NCBI GenBank assembly: GCA_038329895.1
Contig: JBBQNM010000005.1
Coordinates: forward strand, 1-62,274
Direction of reading: 5' to 3'
DNA: 62,274 nucleotides
Source: Mayfieldus sp038329895
GTDB lineage: Bacteria; Actinomycetota; Thermoleophilia; Solirubrobacterales; 70-9
In this document: positions 42,176 to 50,821 of the stretch, piece by piece
Layout: every line of letters starts with the position of its first letter
Numbering within the stretch: position 1 is the stretch's first letter
Position numbers and translations under genes: made by a program
Notes under the pieces: model-generated
Told to the model about the DNA's origin: nothing
Database searches by the model: none
The model's input: the letters and a program-made list of their open reading frames with translations, nothing else

Positions 42176-43693
42176 TCAGGCGGCGATGACCTGGTCCCGG
42201 CCGGTGCGCTTCGCCTCGTAGAGAGCCGCGTCGGCGCGGGCAAACAGCTCGGCCTCACCCTCCTCGCCATCCCACGCCACCACGCCTGCCGAGGAGCTCT
42301 CGCCCTCGGGCGTTTCGCCCCGCAGCAGGTCCAGCATCTTGGCCGCCTCAGCCAGCTGGCAGTCGAGCAGGGCGATCGCGAACTCCTCGCCCCCGTATCG
42401 CGCGATCAGATCGGTCTCGCGAATCCGCGCCTGCCAGGCGGCCGCGGCCTGCTTGAGGAACCGGTCGCCGGCCTGATGGCCGTGGCGGTCGTTGTACTCC
42501 TTGAAATGGTCGAGGTCGAGGATCGCGACGCAGAGTGTGGTGCCCAGGCGCTTGACGTGGGCCAGCTCGCGCGCCAGGCACTCGTCCCAGGCGCGGCGGT
42601 TGGGAAGGCCGGTGAGGTCGTCGGTGCGCGCCGCCCGCTCGAGGCGGGCAAGCAACTCGGTGCGCTCGATCGCGTTCGAGGCCTCGGCGGCAAGCAGCGC
42701 CACCACCTGGTCGACGTCTTCGTGGAGGGCGGAGGCGGGCTCATTCCAGTAGAGGGCGAGGACGCCGATCGGGCTGTCGCCGCGCATGATCGGCTGAAAC
42801 AGGATCGAGGCCACGTTCAGCTTCTCGACCAGCTGCGGATCCACCTCGGAGCTTCCACGCGCCTCGGTCACAAAGAACGGCTTGCGGGTGTTGAACGCCC
42901 GGATCGCGCCCGAGGGCCGGCCGATCAGCAGGACCACGGCTCCGACCAGCTCGGGGTCGGTGGCGGCGGTCGCCTCGAGACCGCCCCCGTCGGAGCTCGG
43001 CTCCCAGAGGGAGGCGCCGCTGGCGCCGGTCACCTGTGCCGCCGCGTCGCAAATCGCCGGGGCGGCGGACTCCCCGGTCGTACGGAGGGCCAGCTCGTGG
43101 GCAATCGAGCTGACCGCCGAGAGGGACCGGGCACGCGCGTTCGCCTCTGCTTCGCGCTCCCGTAGTCGCCGCACCAGCACGTCGAGCAGAAAGCCGGCGA
43201 CGGCCAGCGAGACCACGGCCATCAGCCAGCGGCTTGCCGGGGTGCTGCTGGGAATCTCTGTCAGCACCCAGGCGTAGGCGGCGCCGAATATGGCCATCTG
43301 GACGAAGCCCCAGAGGCGCCCGAAGAAGTAGAAGGCGTAGAGGGTCACCCAGAGGTAGAAGAACGGGTAGTAGGCGTCGGGCTCGTGGCTGTAGTAGATC
43401 GCGCTGGTGACGGTCAGCGACCCGATCGCCACGCAGACCTGAAGCGACCACGGAGGCAGTTTGCCCGCGGCGGCAACGATCGCGACGCCGGCGACGAAGG
43501 CCAGCAGGACATTGCCGAGCAGCGCCGTGTCGTCGAACTGCCGTGGATGTGGAAGCAAGAGCGTGAACGCCCCCAGCGCGGCGCCGGCGACGAACAACAC
43601 CCCCAGCGAATGAGCCATCGTGCGCGGGTCGTCGGCAGGCGACGGCGCCAGCTTCCGCAAGCTGCGGTTCCTTGCACCCCCAATCTCGTCCAT
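42176..43693 (-). CDS. Membrane diguanylate cyclase (TM region, GAF, GGDEF)
   Basis: A 505-aa protein: about five to six N-terminal TM helices (SLGVLFVAGAALGAFTLLLP, VLLAFVAGVAIVAAAG, YPFFYLWVTLYAFYFFGRLW and others), a GAF domain (about residues 195-340), then a GGDEF domain with TDDLTGLPNRRAWDECLA and the active-site YGGEEFAIALLDCQ. The GGEEF signature is intact, so it should make c-di-GMP. A RxxD inhibitory site (RETD) is present just before the signature. It starts 60 bases after radA, in the same direction. Confidence 0.9.
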   Translation of the reverse strand: MDEIGGARNRSLRKLAPSPADDPRTMAHSLGVLFVAGAALGAFTLLLPHPRQFDDTALLGNVLLAFVAGVAIVAAAGKLPPWSLQVCVAIGSLTVTSAIYYSHEPDAYYPFFYLWVTLYAFYFFGRLWGFVQMAIFGAAYAWVLTEIPSSTPASRWLMAVVSLAVAGFLLDVLVRRLREREAEANARARSLSAVSSIAHELALRTTGESAAPAICDAAAQVTGASGASLWEPSSDGGGLEATAATDPELVGAVVLLIGRPSGAIRAFNTRKPFFVTEARGSSEVDPQLVEKLNVASILFQPIMRGDSPIGVLALYWNEPASALHEDVDQVVALLAAEASNAIERTELLARLERAARTDDLTGLPNRRAWDECLARELAHVKRLGTTLCVAILDLDHFKEYNDRHGHQAGDRFLKQAAAAWQARIRETDLIARYGGEEFAIALLDCQLAEAAKMLDLLRGETPEGESSSAGVVAWDGEEGEAELFARADAALYEAKRTGRDQVIAA

Positions 43694-43725
43694 GACCTGC
43701 CATTAATCGGCGTCATGGCTGGAAA

Positions 43726-43741
43726 CCTCAAGCAATTGAGG
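43726..43741 (-). terminator. Hairpin after radA
   Basis: CCTCAA-TTGC-TTGAGG on the minus strand, followed by TTTCC, 11 bases after the radA stop; a short intrinsic terminator is plausible. Confidence 0.45.
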
Positions 43742-43752
43742 TCAAACTGGAC

Positions 43753-45147
43753 TCAGGCCGCTTCGCGAAGCTCCGCGTCGTCCTCGGCCGACTTTCCGTC
43801 GCCGAGGGCTGCGCGTAGCGCCGCGCGCAGCGTTGTGTGCGCAGCCAGCCCGTCGAGCTTCTCGCCACCGGCCGGCCCCAGCACCGGGCCGAGGCCGAAC
43901 TTGCGCGCCTCGGCGACCCGGCGGTCGGGGTGGCCGACGTAGCGCAGCTCGCCGGTCAGCCCCAGCTCGCCGAAGCAGGCCAGCGGTTTGCCCTCCGAGC
44001 TGACCAGCGGCTGGTTGCGGTGCGCGGAGGCGACCGCCATCGCCACTGCGAGGTCGGCGCCGGGCTCGTCGACCCGCACGCCGCCGGCGACGTTGACGAA
44101 CACGTCGGCCTTGCCGAGCGACAGCCGCGCGTGGCGCGAAAGCACCGCCAGCACGAGGCTGAGCCGGTTGCGGTCGATCCCGTTGGCGACCCGGCGCGGG
44201 GCCTCCAGCTCGCTCGCCGCGACCAAAGCCTGCACCTCGACCAGCACCGGGCGGCTGCCCTCCATCGCCGGCAGCACCACCGAGCCCGGCTCGCGGGTCG
44301 CCTCCTCGACGAAGCGGGCCGAGGGATCGGCGACCTCGGTGAGGCCGCCGGCGCGCATCTCGAACACGCCGACCTCGGCGGTCGCCCCGAAGCGGTTCTT
44401 CAGCGCCCGCAGGGTGCGGTAGGTGCGCTCGCGCTCGCCATCGAAGCGCAGCACGCAATCAACTACATGCTCGAGGGCCCGCGGTCCGGCCAGGCTGCCG
44501 TCCTTGGTCACGTGGCCGACCAGCAGCAGCGCGATGCCGCGCTGCTTCGCCACCTCGGCGAGCGCCGCCGCCGACTCGCGCACCTGGCCGACCGAGCCGG
44601 GCGCACCGCTCATCTCGGCGCTGTGCAGGGTCTGAATCGAGTCGATCACGCAGGCTTCGGGGCGCTCAGCCTCCAGCGCCGCCAGCACCGGCTCCAGCTG
44701 CGCCTCGGCCAGCACCGGCACCTCCAGCGCCGGCTCGCCGAGCCGCTCGGCGCGCAGCCGCACCTGCGCCGCGGACTCCTCGCCGGACACGTAGAGAACG
44801 TTGCGCCCAGCGCCCGCCAGATTGGCGAGCGCCATCCCGGTCAGGGTGCTCTTGCCGATCCCCGGCGAACCGCCGAGCAGCACCAGCGAGCCGGGCACAA
44901 GGCCACCGCCGAGGACGCGGTCGAGCTCGCCGATCCCGGTTTGAAGCCGCTCCTCGGCCGGCGCCTCGACGTCGCGCAGCCGGGTCGGCTTCGGCGCCGC
45001 GGCGGAGCGGCTGCGCTTCGACCCGCCGGAGCTCTGGCGGGCCTCGACCAGCGAGTTCCACTCCCCGCAACCGGGGCAGCGGCCGGTCCAGGTCAGCGAA
45101 ACCTGGCCGCACTGCTGGCAGGTGTAGCGGGCTTCGGCGCGGGCCAT
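43753..45147 (-). CDS. radA: DNA repair protein RadA (Sms)
   Basis: A 464-aa RadA: N-terminal four-Cys zinc finger (YTCQQCGQVSLTWTGRCPGC), RecA-like ATPase with GGSPGIGKSTLTGMALANLA (Walker A), a KNRFG motif in RALKNRFGATAEVGVFEMR, and a C-terminal Lon-protease-like domain (FVNVAGGVRVDEPGADLAVA). It drives branch migration in recombination. The ATG at 45147 (MARAEARYTC) is chosen. The clpC-radA-disA order is conserved with clpC at the right edge of the window. Confidence 0.95.
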   Translation of the reverse strand: MARAEARYTCQQCGQVSLTWTGRCPGCGEWNSLVEARQSSGGSKRSRSAAAPKPTRLRDVEAPAEERLQTGIGELDRVLGGGLVPGSLVLLGGSPGIGKSTLTGMALANLAGAGRNVLYVSGEESAAQVRLRAERLGEPALEVPVLAEAQLEPVLAALEAERPEACVIDSIQTLHSAEMSGAPGSVGQVRESAAALAEVAKQRGIALLLVGHVTKDGSLAGPRALEHVVDCVLRFDGERERTYRTLRALKNRFGATAEVGVFEMRAGGLTEVADPSARFVEEATREPGSVVLPAMEGSRPVLVEVQALVAASELEAPRRVANGIDRNRLSLVLAVLSRHARLSLGKADVFVNVAGGVRVDEPGADLAVAMAVASAHRNQPLVSSEGKPLACFGELGLTGELRYVGHPDRRVAEARKFGLGPVLGPAGGEKLDGLAAHTTLRAALRAALGDGKSAEDDAELREAA

Positions 45148-45272
45148 CCTGTGAATGTAAGGAGCGGCGCCGACGGCACTCACCCCGTTACCCAGTTCTG
45201 GATTTTCGGCGGCCCACTAGTCGAACTACGGGACCCACCCGACCCCGAAGCTGAAATAGGATAGGCGGCCGG

Positions 45273-47147
45273 ATGAGGACCTTGGCTTCGTGGGCAGGGA
45301 TCGCCCTGTTGATGCTCGTCGGTTTCGGGCTGACGCTGCTTGTGTTCGCCCTACTTCTGGCGCCGGCCGCGTCCGCCAGCCAGGTCTCCAGCGTGCTCGG
45401 GATCCCCTGCACAACGCAAACGAACGGTGTGCAGGCCTGCGTCGGCGACACCGCACACCGGGTCAAGACCTGGGATGGGGTGCCGCTCGACGTCAACGTC
45501 TGGCTTCCCCCCGCTTCCCAGGACGGGCCCTTCCCTCTGATCGCGTCCCACCACGGTTGGGCGGGGAGCAAGAGCGGCGATTCCTCGCTCGCCCTGCAGG
45601 GCTATGCGGTGCTGGCCTACACGGCGCGCGGCTTCGGGAACTCGTGCGGAAGCGCCGCCTCGCGCGCCGCCGACCCGACCGGCTGCGCGAAGGGCTGGAT
45701 CCACCTCGACGACGCTCGTTACGAGGCTCGCGACACCCAGACGCTGGCCGGCAAACTCGCCGACCTGAAGCTGGTCAAGCCGCGAAAGATCGGCGTCACC
45801 GGCACCTCCTACGGCGGCGGCGTCAGCTACCTGCTGGCGGCGTTGAAGAATCGCATCGAGCTGCCGAACGGAAACCTGGTCCGCTGGCGCAGCCCGAAGG
45901 GCAAGCGGATGAAGATCGCCGCCGCAGTCCCGCTCTGGGGCTGGTCCGACCTCGGCTACGCGCTGATGCCGAGCGGCAACACCCTCGACTATCTGGTCCA
46001 AAACCCTTACGGCGATCGGATCGGGGTCTCGAAGCAGTCCTGGCAGAGCCTTCTCTACGCGGCCGGCCAGGGGAGCGGCTTCTACGCGCCGCTGGGCGCC
46101 GATCCCAGCGCCGACCTGACGGGCTGGTTCGCGCGCGTAAACCAGGGCGAGCCCTATGACGACGCGCTCTCGCAAGACTTGCAGAACGAGATCCAGAGCT
46201 TCCATTCCGTCTACTACCTCCAGGACGACCTGCCCTGGTGGCGGCAGCGGCGTCCCGCCCCGATCCTCACCTACAACTCCTGGCTCGACGACCTCTTCCC
46301 CGTCGACGAACCGCTGCGCTACCGCAACAAGGTCCTGAGCCGCTTCCCGGGCGCTGAGTTCTCGATCCTTTTCGCAGCCGGCGCGGGACACCCACGGGCG
46401 CCCCTCGGCGGCGCCACGCCCGACATCGCCAACCTGACCCAGGAGTTCTTCGACCGCCGCCTGAAGGGCGCCGGCGGCAAGCCGCTCGGGGTGCGCACCT
46501 ACACCCAGAACTGCAACGGAAGCACCCAGCTCGGCCCCTTCAACAGCAGGACCTGGCGCGGGCAGCACCCGGGCGAGGTGCGTTTGGACTCGCCGGCGGC
46601 GCAGACCTTCAGCGGGCTCGGCGGCGACCCGGCTGTCGCGGCCGCGATCGATCCGATCGCGGGCCTGGGCAGCAACAGCTGTCACACCAGGGCGGCGGTG
46701 GTCGAGGCCAACACCGCGACCTACAACGTCGCCGCCGCGCAGGGAAGCGGCTACACGCTGATCGGCTCGCCAACCGTGATCGCACGGCTGGCGGTGTCGA
46801 GCTCCAACGCCCAGGTCGACGCCCGGCTCTGGGATGTCGCCCCGGGCGGCACCGAGTCCTTCGTCACCCGCGGTGTCCTGCGGCCCAAGCCGGGCACCAA
46901 CCAGGCCGTCTTCCAGCTTCACCCCAACGGATGGCACTTCGCCGCCGGCCACGTCGCGAGGCTGCAGCTGCTTGGGCGCGACGCGCCCTACGTGCGCGCC
47001 TCGAACGGAACTTTCAGCGTCGCGGTCAGCAACCTGCAGCTGCGGCTGCCGGTGCACGAGAGTGCCGGCGGGCAGGTGCTGAAGCCGCTGCGCCCGCTGA
47101 GCCGCGACGGCTCGCCGGCTCGCTGGTTCGAGCTCGCCTGGCGCTAG
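45273..47147 (+). CDS. Secreted or membrane-anchored CocE/NonD-family hydrolase (X-Pro dipeptidyl-peptidase type)
   Basis: A 624-aa protein with an N-terminal TM/signal segment (IALLMLVGFGLTLLVFALLL), then a CocE/NonD alpha/beta hydrolase: VWLPPASQDGPFPLIASHHG, YTARGFGNSCGSAA, nucleophile Ser in GVTGTSYGGGVSYLLAALKN, and the C-terminal jelly-roll (APYVRASNGTFSVAVSNLQL). The acid and His lie near NSWLDDLFPV and AGAGHPRAP. Such enzymes hydrolyse dipeptides, esters or cocaine-like substrates; substrate is open. Divergent from radA. Confidence 0.85.
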   Translation: MRTLASWAGIALLMLVGFGLTLLVFALLLAPAASASQVSSVLGIPCTTQTNGVQACVGDTAHRVKTWDGVPLDVNVWLPPASQDGPFPLIASHHGWAGSKSGDSSLALQGYAVLAYTARGFGNSCGSAASRAADPTGCAKGWIHLDDARYEARDTQTLAGKLADLKLVKPRKIGVTGTSYGGGVSYLLAALKNRIELPNGNLVRWRSPKGKRMKIAAAVPLWGWSDLGYALMPSGNTLDYLVQNPYGDRIGVSKQSWQSLLYAAGQGSGFYAPLGADPSADLTGWFARVNQGEPYDDALSQDLQNEIQSFHSVYYLQDDLPWWRQRRPAPILTYNSWLDDLFPVDEPLRYRNKVLSRFPGAEFSILFAAGAGHPRAPLGGATPDIANLTQEFFDRRLKGAGGKPLGVRTYTQNCNGSTQLGPFNSRTWRGQHPGEVRLDSPAAQTFSGLGGDPAVAAAIDPIAGLGSNSCHTRAAVVEANTATYNVAAAQGSGYTLIGSPTVIARLAVSSSNAQVDARLWDVAPGGTESFVTRGVLRPKPGTNQAVFQLHPNGWHFAAGHVARLQLLGRDAPYVRASNGTFSVAVSNLQLRLPVHESAGGQVLKPLRPLSRDGSPARWFELAWR

Positions 47148-47150
47148 CGG

Positions 47151-48299
47151 CTAGCCGCGCGTGGGAGCCGCGTCGCCTGCGGCGAGGTCGCGCCCCGGGT
47201 CGATCCCCCAACGCTGCGCGACCTCGACCAGCTCGGGGCTGAGCGGCCAGCGGTCGGGGCGCTCCTCGCCCTCGTGGTCGGGGCTGGCGCCCTTCAGCGT
47301 CATGCAGCCGCTGTTGTCGCCGACCGCCCGGATCGCGTCGACGTCCTCGGCACTGAGTCGTTGCTCGGCAGGCAGCGCGGCGAGCTCGGAGCGCTTGTCC
47401 TCGATCGGGCGCGCGTCCGGCCCGGCCTCCTGGATCAGGGTCGGGACGACGGACTCGACCGCCTCGTGGGCGAGATTCCACTGGCAGGCGAGCTGCATCG
47501 GGGTCAGCCCGGCGGCCTCGGCGATCGGGCGGATGCGCTCCAGCTTCTCGCGCCCGGCCTCGATCCAGCCCGCGGGCCGGAAGGCGCGGTGGTCGCCGCC
47601 GGCAAGCTCGGCGCCCGGCAACACGTCATCCCAGAAAAGGCCGCCGTAGTCGACCACACGGGTGATCACGTTGACGTCGTTGCGGGCGGCGGCGTCGAGG
47701 CTCAGCTCACCCGGCCAGGGCTCGAACGGGTTGAGGATCACCATCGCCCAGTCGATCCGCGAGCCGAACCGCTCCAGGCAGTCGATCAGGTCGAGGGTGA
47801 ACCCGTTGGCGGGCCCAGGAGCGACGCCGATCATGCGCGTGAGCCCGGCCTCCCGCAGCGCCGCCATGCCGTCCCAGACCGCATCGCTGCTGTAGCCGAC
47901 GCGGTCAGGGTTGTGGAGCAGCAAGAGGTCGAAGGAATCGGCGCCGATCCGCTCGAGGCTGCGCTCTGCAGCCATCCGCAGGTAGTCCGCATAGCCGTCC
48001 GGGCCGCGCAGCCGCGGGTCGGTGAAACGTGGAAAGCCGCGCGGGCCGTCGCGCTCGCCCTCGTAGAAGTCGTGGCCGACCGCACCGACCAGGCTGTAGG
48101 AATCGCGCGCGGCGCCGTCGAGCGCCCGCCCGAGCAACCGGTCCGCCTCGCCCTCGCCGTAGACGTCGGCGGTCAACAGCGTGTCGATCCCGTCCGGGCG
48201 CAGCAGCGCCGCCAGCCGCTCCTCGTCGATCGTCTCGCCGAAGCGCAGGTAGCGCCCCCCGCTCCAGGTGCCGATCGCCGCTCTGCCGACCTCGCTCAT
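47151..48299 (-). CDS. Aldo/keto reductase family protein
   Basis: A 382-aa TIM-barrel protein. Visible are DTLLTADVYGEGEADRLLGR (Asp/Tyr of the active site), SLERIGADSFDLLLLHNPDR (catalytic Lys/His strand equivalent), and GLTPMQLACQWNLAHEAVES with VPTLI near the cofactor end. It converges with the CocE gene, three bases between stops. Longer than usual AKRs by about 50 residues at the C-terminus. Substrate unknown. Confidence 0.82.
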   Translation of the reverse strand: MSEVGRAAIGTWSGGRYLRFGETIDEERLAALLRPDGIDTLLTADVYGEGEADRLLGRALDGAARDSYSLVGAVGHDFYEGERDGPRGFPRFTDPRLRGPDGYADYLRMAAERSLERIGADSFDLLLLHNPDRVGYSSDAVWDGMAALREAGLTRMIGVAPGPANGFTLDLIDCLERFGSRIDWAMVILNPFEPWPGELSLDAAARNDVNVITRVVDYGGLFWDDVLPGAELAGGDHRAFRPAGWIEAGREKLERIRPIAEAAGLTPMQLACQWNLAHEAVESVVPTLIQEAGPDARPIEDKRSELAALPAEQRLSAEDVDAIRAVGDNSGCMTLKGASPDHEGEERPDRWPLSPELVEVAQRWGIDPGRDLAAGDAAPTRG

Positions 48300-48347
48300 G
48301 GCAGAAACGGTAACGGCGCGCCGGGATTGCGGCTATAGGGTGCGCGG

Positions 48348-49172
48348 GTGGCCGAGGTCACGCTGAGACGGGCCGGTCAGATGGCTTACCGCGAGGCTGT
48401 CCCCGACGAGCCCGCGGAGCTCGCGCCGGTTCTCTGCGTCCACGGCTTCCCGCAGAGTTCCTACGTCTGGCGTCACCTTCTGCCGGCATTGGCCGAATCC
48501 GGTCGCCGGGCTGTCGCGCCAGATCTGCGCGGATTCGGGGACTCAGCGCCCGATCCACCCGGCACCTGGGAGCGTCATGTCGAGGCACTGGAATGGTTCC
48601 GGCAGGAGGTCGGACTCGACCGCTTCGTGCTGGTGGTCCACGATTGGGGCGGCCTGATCGGGCTGCGCTGGGCCTGCGACCATCCCGAAGCTGCCGTCGC
48701 TCTGGTGATCAGCAACACCGGATTCTTTCCCGACAGCGAATGGCACGACCTCGGCAAGGCGCTGCGCACAAAGGGGCAGGGCGAGACCCTCATCGACAGC
48801 TTCTCCCGCGACGGACTCGCCGCCATCCTTGGCACCCTGGGCAGCCGTTTCGACGACCAGGCCGTGAGCGAGTACTGGAAGGCGCTCTCGACCGAGGATG
48901 GGCGCCGGGGCATCCTCGAGCTTTTTCGCTCGGGCGACTTCTCCAAGCTCGAGCCCTATCGGGGCCGGCTCACCGCGCTGGGAGTGCCGGCATTGATCAT
49001 CTGGGGAGACAACGAGGAATACACCCCGGCCGAGGGCGCTCACAACTTCGCCGAGCAGCTGCCGGACGCCCGACTGGTCTTCATCGACGACGCGGGCCAC
49101 TTCGTCTTCGAGGACGCGCCGGAGCGCTGCGTACAAGAGGTAATGGACTTCCTCGAGGGCGCGGGGGTGTAG
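48348..49172 (+). CDS. Alpha/beta hydrolase, haloalkane dehalogenase/epoxide hydrolase type
   Basis: A 274-aa alpha/beta hydrolase with PVLCVHGFPQSSYVWRHLLP (oxyanion HGFP), VAPDLRGFGDSAPDPPG, nucleophile Asp in LVVHDWGGLIGLRWACDHPE (HDWGG), and His in DDAGHFVFEDAPERC. An Asp nucleophile marks the dehalogenase/epoxide hydrolase branch rather than esterases. The start is GTG 48348. Its end (GAGV then stop) is embedded in a 20-bp sequence that reappears at 50299-50318. Confidence 0.85.
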   Translation: MAEVTLRRAGQMAYREAVPDEPAELAPVLCVHGFPQSSYVWRHLLPALAESGRRAVAPDLRGFGDSAPDPPGTWERHVEALEWFRQEVGLDRFVLVVHDWGGLIGLRWACDHPEAAVALVISNTGFFPDSEWHDLGKALRTKGQGETLIDSFSRDGLAAILGTLGSRFDDQAVSEYWKALSTEDGRRGILELFRSGDFSKLEPYRGRLTALGVPALIIWGDNEEYTPAEGAHNFAEQLPDARLVFIDDAGHFVFEDAPERCVQEVMDFLEGAGV

Positions 49173-49187
49173 CCCGACGTCAGCAAC

Positions 49188-49760
49188 TCAGAGACCGAGG
49201 CCGCGTACCCCGGGCTCATCCCAGCCCAGGTGGTGGGCCAGCTCGTGGCGCACGGTGCGCTCAACCTGCGCCCGGAGCAGGTCGGGATCGTGGCCGAAGT
49301 CGCGCTCCAGCGTGTCCTGGTAGATGACGATGCGGTCTGGGTAGATGTCGCGGGCGACGGTGCCGCCGAGGTAGTGGCCGTAGGCGTGGTGCTCGTGACC
49401 GCGACTGGAGACGACCACCGGCGTGCGCTCAAGCAGCTCGCGGAAGCGCTCCGGCAGGTCGTCCAGCGCCTGCATCACCAGCTCGTCGAACTCGCTCGGC
49501 GGACGGTCGGGGGGCGGTAGCGAGGCAAGAGCCTCGCTGCGGTCGACCAGCCGCCGGAACTCGGGTTCGGGCATCTCCCGGCCGATCAATGCCACGGTCG
49601 CCCAGGCGGTGACGAGCGCGATCGCGACCGCACCGACCAGTATTGCCAGCAGGTCACCCAGCCCCCCGAGCGACGGCGGGTTGAGGAGCAGCAGAACGAG
49701 GCCGGTGATGAAGGCACACAGCGCCGCCGCGCGCAGCGGTGGGCCGAAGATCTCCCTCAT
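49188..49760 (-). CDS. Membrane-linked zincin-like metallopeptidase
   Basis: A 190-aa protein with two N-terminal TM helices (ALCAFITGLVLLLLNP, ILVGAVAIALVTAWATVALI) and a C-terminal minimal zincin domain: FDELVMQALDDLPERFRELL then the HELAHHLGWDE zinc motif and GVRGLGL end. The domain matches the short TTHA0227-type metallopeptidase family, which has HExxH as its only recognisable motif; peptidase activity is not proven for the family. Converges with the hydrolase gene. Confidence 0.82.
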   Translation of the reverse strand: MREIFGPPLRAAALCAFITGLVLLLLNPPSLGGLGDLLAILVGAVAIALVTAWATVALIGREMPEPEFRRLVDRSEALASLPPPDRPPSEFDELVMQALDDLPERFRELLERTPVVVSSRGHEHHAYGHYLGGTVARDIYPDRIVIYQDTLERDFGHDPDLLRAQVERTVRHELAHHLGWDEPGVRGLGL

Positions 49761-49845
49761 GTGATGCAGGTTAGAGCGACCGGATAACCGGGCTCGCCGG
49801 GCTTTGAGCTGGTGCTGAGCGTGGAGCTCCTAAGCTAGGAGACCC

Positions 49846-50271
49846 ATGGCCTCGGGCAACGCCGACCTGCTCCGACCGATATACGAGGAATGGGGCCGCG
49901 GCAACTGGCAGCCCGCCTTCGACGTCTACCACCCGCAAATGGAGTGGGGCTGGTCCGACGAGTTCCCCGGGCTCGCCGGCGTTTACGAAGACGGCCGGGA
50001 TCCGAATCCGCGCCTGCATAGCTGGCTCAGCGAGTGGGAGCACTGGCGCGTTGTGGCGGACGACTATCTCGAGCTCGGCGATCACGTGGTCGTGCTCGCG
50101 ACCTACCACGGCCGGGGCAAAGGCAGCGGCGTAGAGATCGACCAGCAGGGGGCGCACGTCTTCGAGCTGCGCGACGGCAAGGTCGTGCGGCTCGAGATCT
50201 TCGCGGATCGGGAGAAGGCGATCGAGTCCGTCCGCGCCGCCCAGTCGGAGGAGCGTGGCCGCGTCAGCTGA
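49846..50271 (+). CDS. NTF2-like (SnoaL-type) protein
   Basis: A 141-aa alpha+beta barrel protein: NADLLRPIYEEWGRGNWQPA, YHPQMEWGWSDEFPGLAGVY, EHWRVVADDYLELGDHVVVL and GAHVFELRDGKVVRLEIFAD follow the SnoaL-like pattern with a deep hydrophobic pocket. Such proteins can be isomerases, cyclases or binding proteins; nothing fixes the role here. Confidence 0.8.
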   Translation: MASGNADLLRPIYEEWGRGNWQPAFDVYHPQMEWGWSDEFPGLAGVYEDGRDPNPRLHSWLSEWEHWRVVADDYLELGDHVVVLATYHGRGKGSGVEIDQQGAHVFELRDGKVVRLEIFADREKAIESVRAAQSEERGRVS

Positions 50272-50302
50272 GCGACCGCTCGCTGACGGGAGATCTGCAG
50301 GG

Positions 50303-50322
50303 CGCGGGGGTGTAGCCCCGCG
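50303..50322. terminator. Bidirectional hairpin between converging genes
   Basis: CGCGGGG/CCCCGCG stem (about 50303-50322) with a short GTGTAG loop between the NTF2-like gene (plus) and the 32-aa gene (minus). Its left arm belongs to the 20-bp repeat also found at 49156-49175. Confidence 0.45.
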
Positions 50323-50327
50323 TCGCC

Positions 50328-50426
50328 CTAGAGCACCCGCGTGACTATGAAGATCACGATCAGGATGACGATCACCAGACCGACCAACCCGAGACCAAGT
50401 GCAGCCACTGGAAGCGCGAAGCTCAT
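50328..50426 (-). CDS. Small hydrophobic membrane protein (32 aa)
   Basis: ATG 50426 is preceded by AAGGAGGAG, an almost perfect ribosome binding site. The peptide is MSFALPVAALGLGLVGLVIV followed by ILIVIFIVTRVL: one TM helix and little else. Strong ribosome binding site plus hydrophobic, GC-biased codons make this a likely real small protein; function unknown. Confidence 0.6.
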   Translation of the reverse strand: MSFALPVAALGLGLVGLVIVILIVIFIVTRVL

Positions 50427-50522
50427 CAACTCCTCCTTGAGTTGGGGACGGGAACCGTATACCCGTCCTCGGGGGCGCGAAACCAGCTAAAACTGGGCGA
50501 GCAACCCACCAGAGGAGGACGG

Positions 50523-50821
50523 ATGGCAGTAGCGATCAGAACTACCGACTTCCGGAGGCGGTCGGAACGGAAATGTACGACGGGGTCAATGCCGAGATGG
50601 ACGTCGAAAACAACCCGCCAGAAGGCTTGATCTTTCACTGGGCGGGTGAGGTGGACGGCAAGTGGACCATCACCGACGTCTGGGAGACGCGCGAGGCATA
50701 TGAACGCTTCCAGGAAGAGCGAATACTTCCCGCGGTCAAGAAAATCTCCGGAATGGACCCGGCCAGCGGTCCCCAGCCAACGACCACCGAGTCGGCGGTC
50801 CACAACTATGTCAAGCCCTAG
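50523..50821 (+). pseudogene. Small conserved protein with a frameshift near its start
   Basis: AGAGGAGG at 50512-50519 precedes ATG 50523, which encodes MAVAIRTT. The conserved body lies one frame over as LPEAVGTEMYDGVNAEMDVE, NNPPEGLIFHWAGEVDGKWT and DVWETREAYERFQEERILPA, to TAG at 50819-50821. One base seems missing (or two extra) at ACTACCGACT (50541-50550). Restored length is about 99 aa, resembling small ABM/EthD-like soil actinobacterial proteins of unknown function. Confidence 0.65.
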
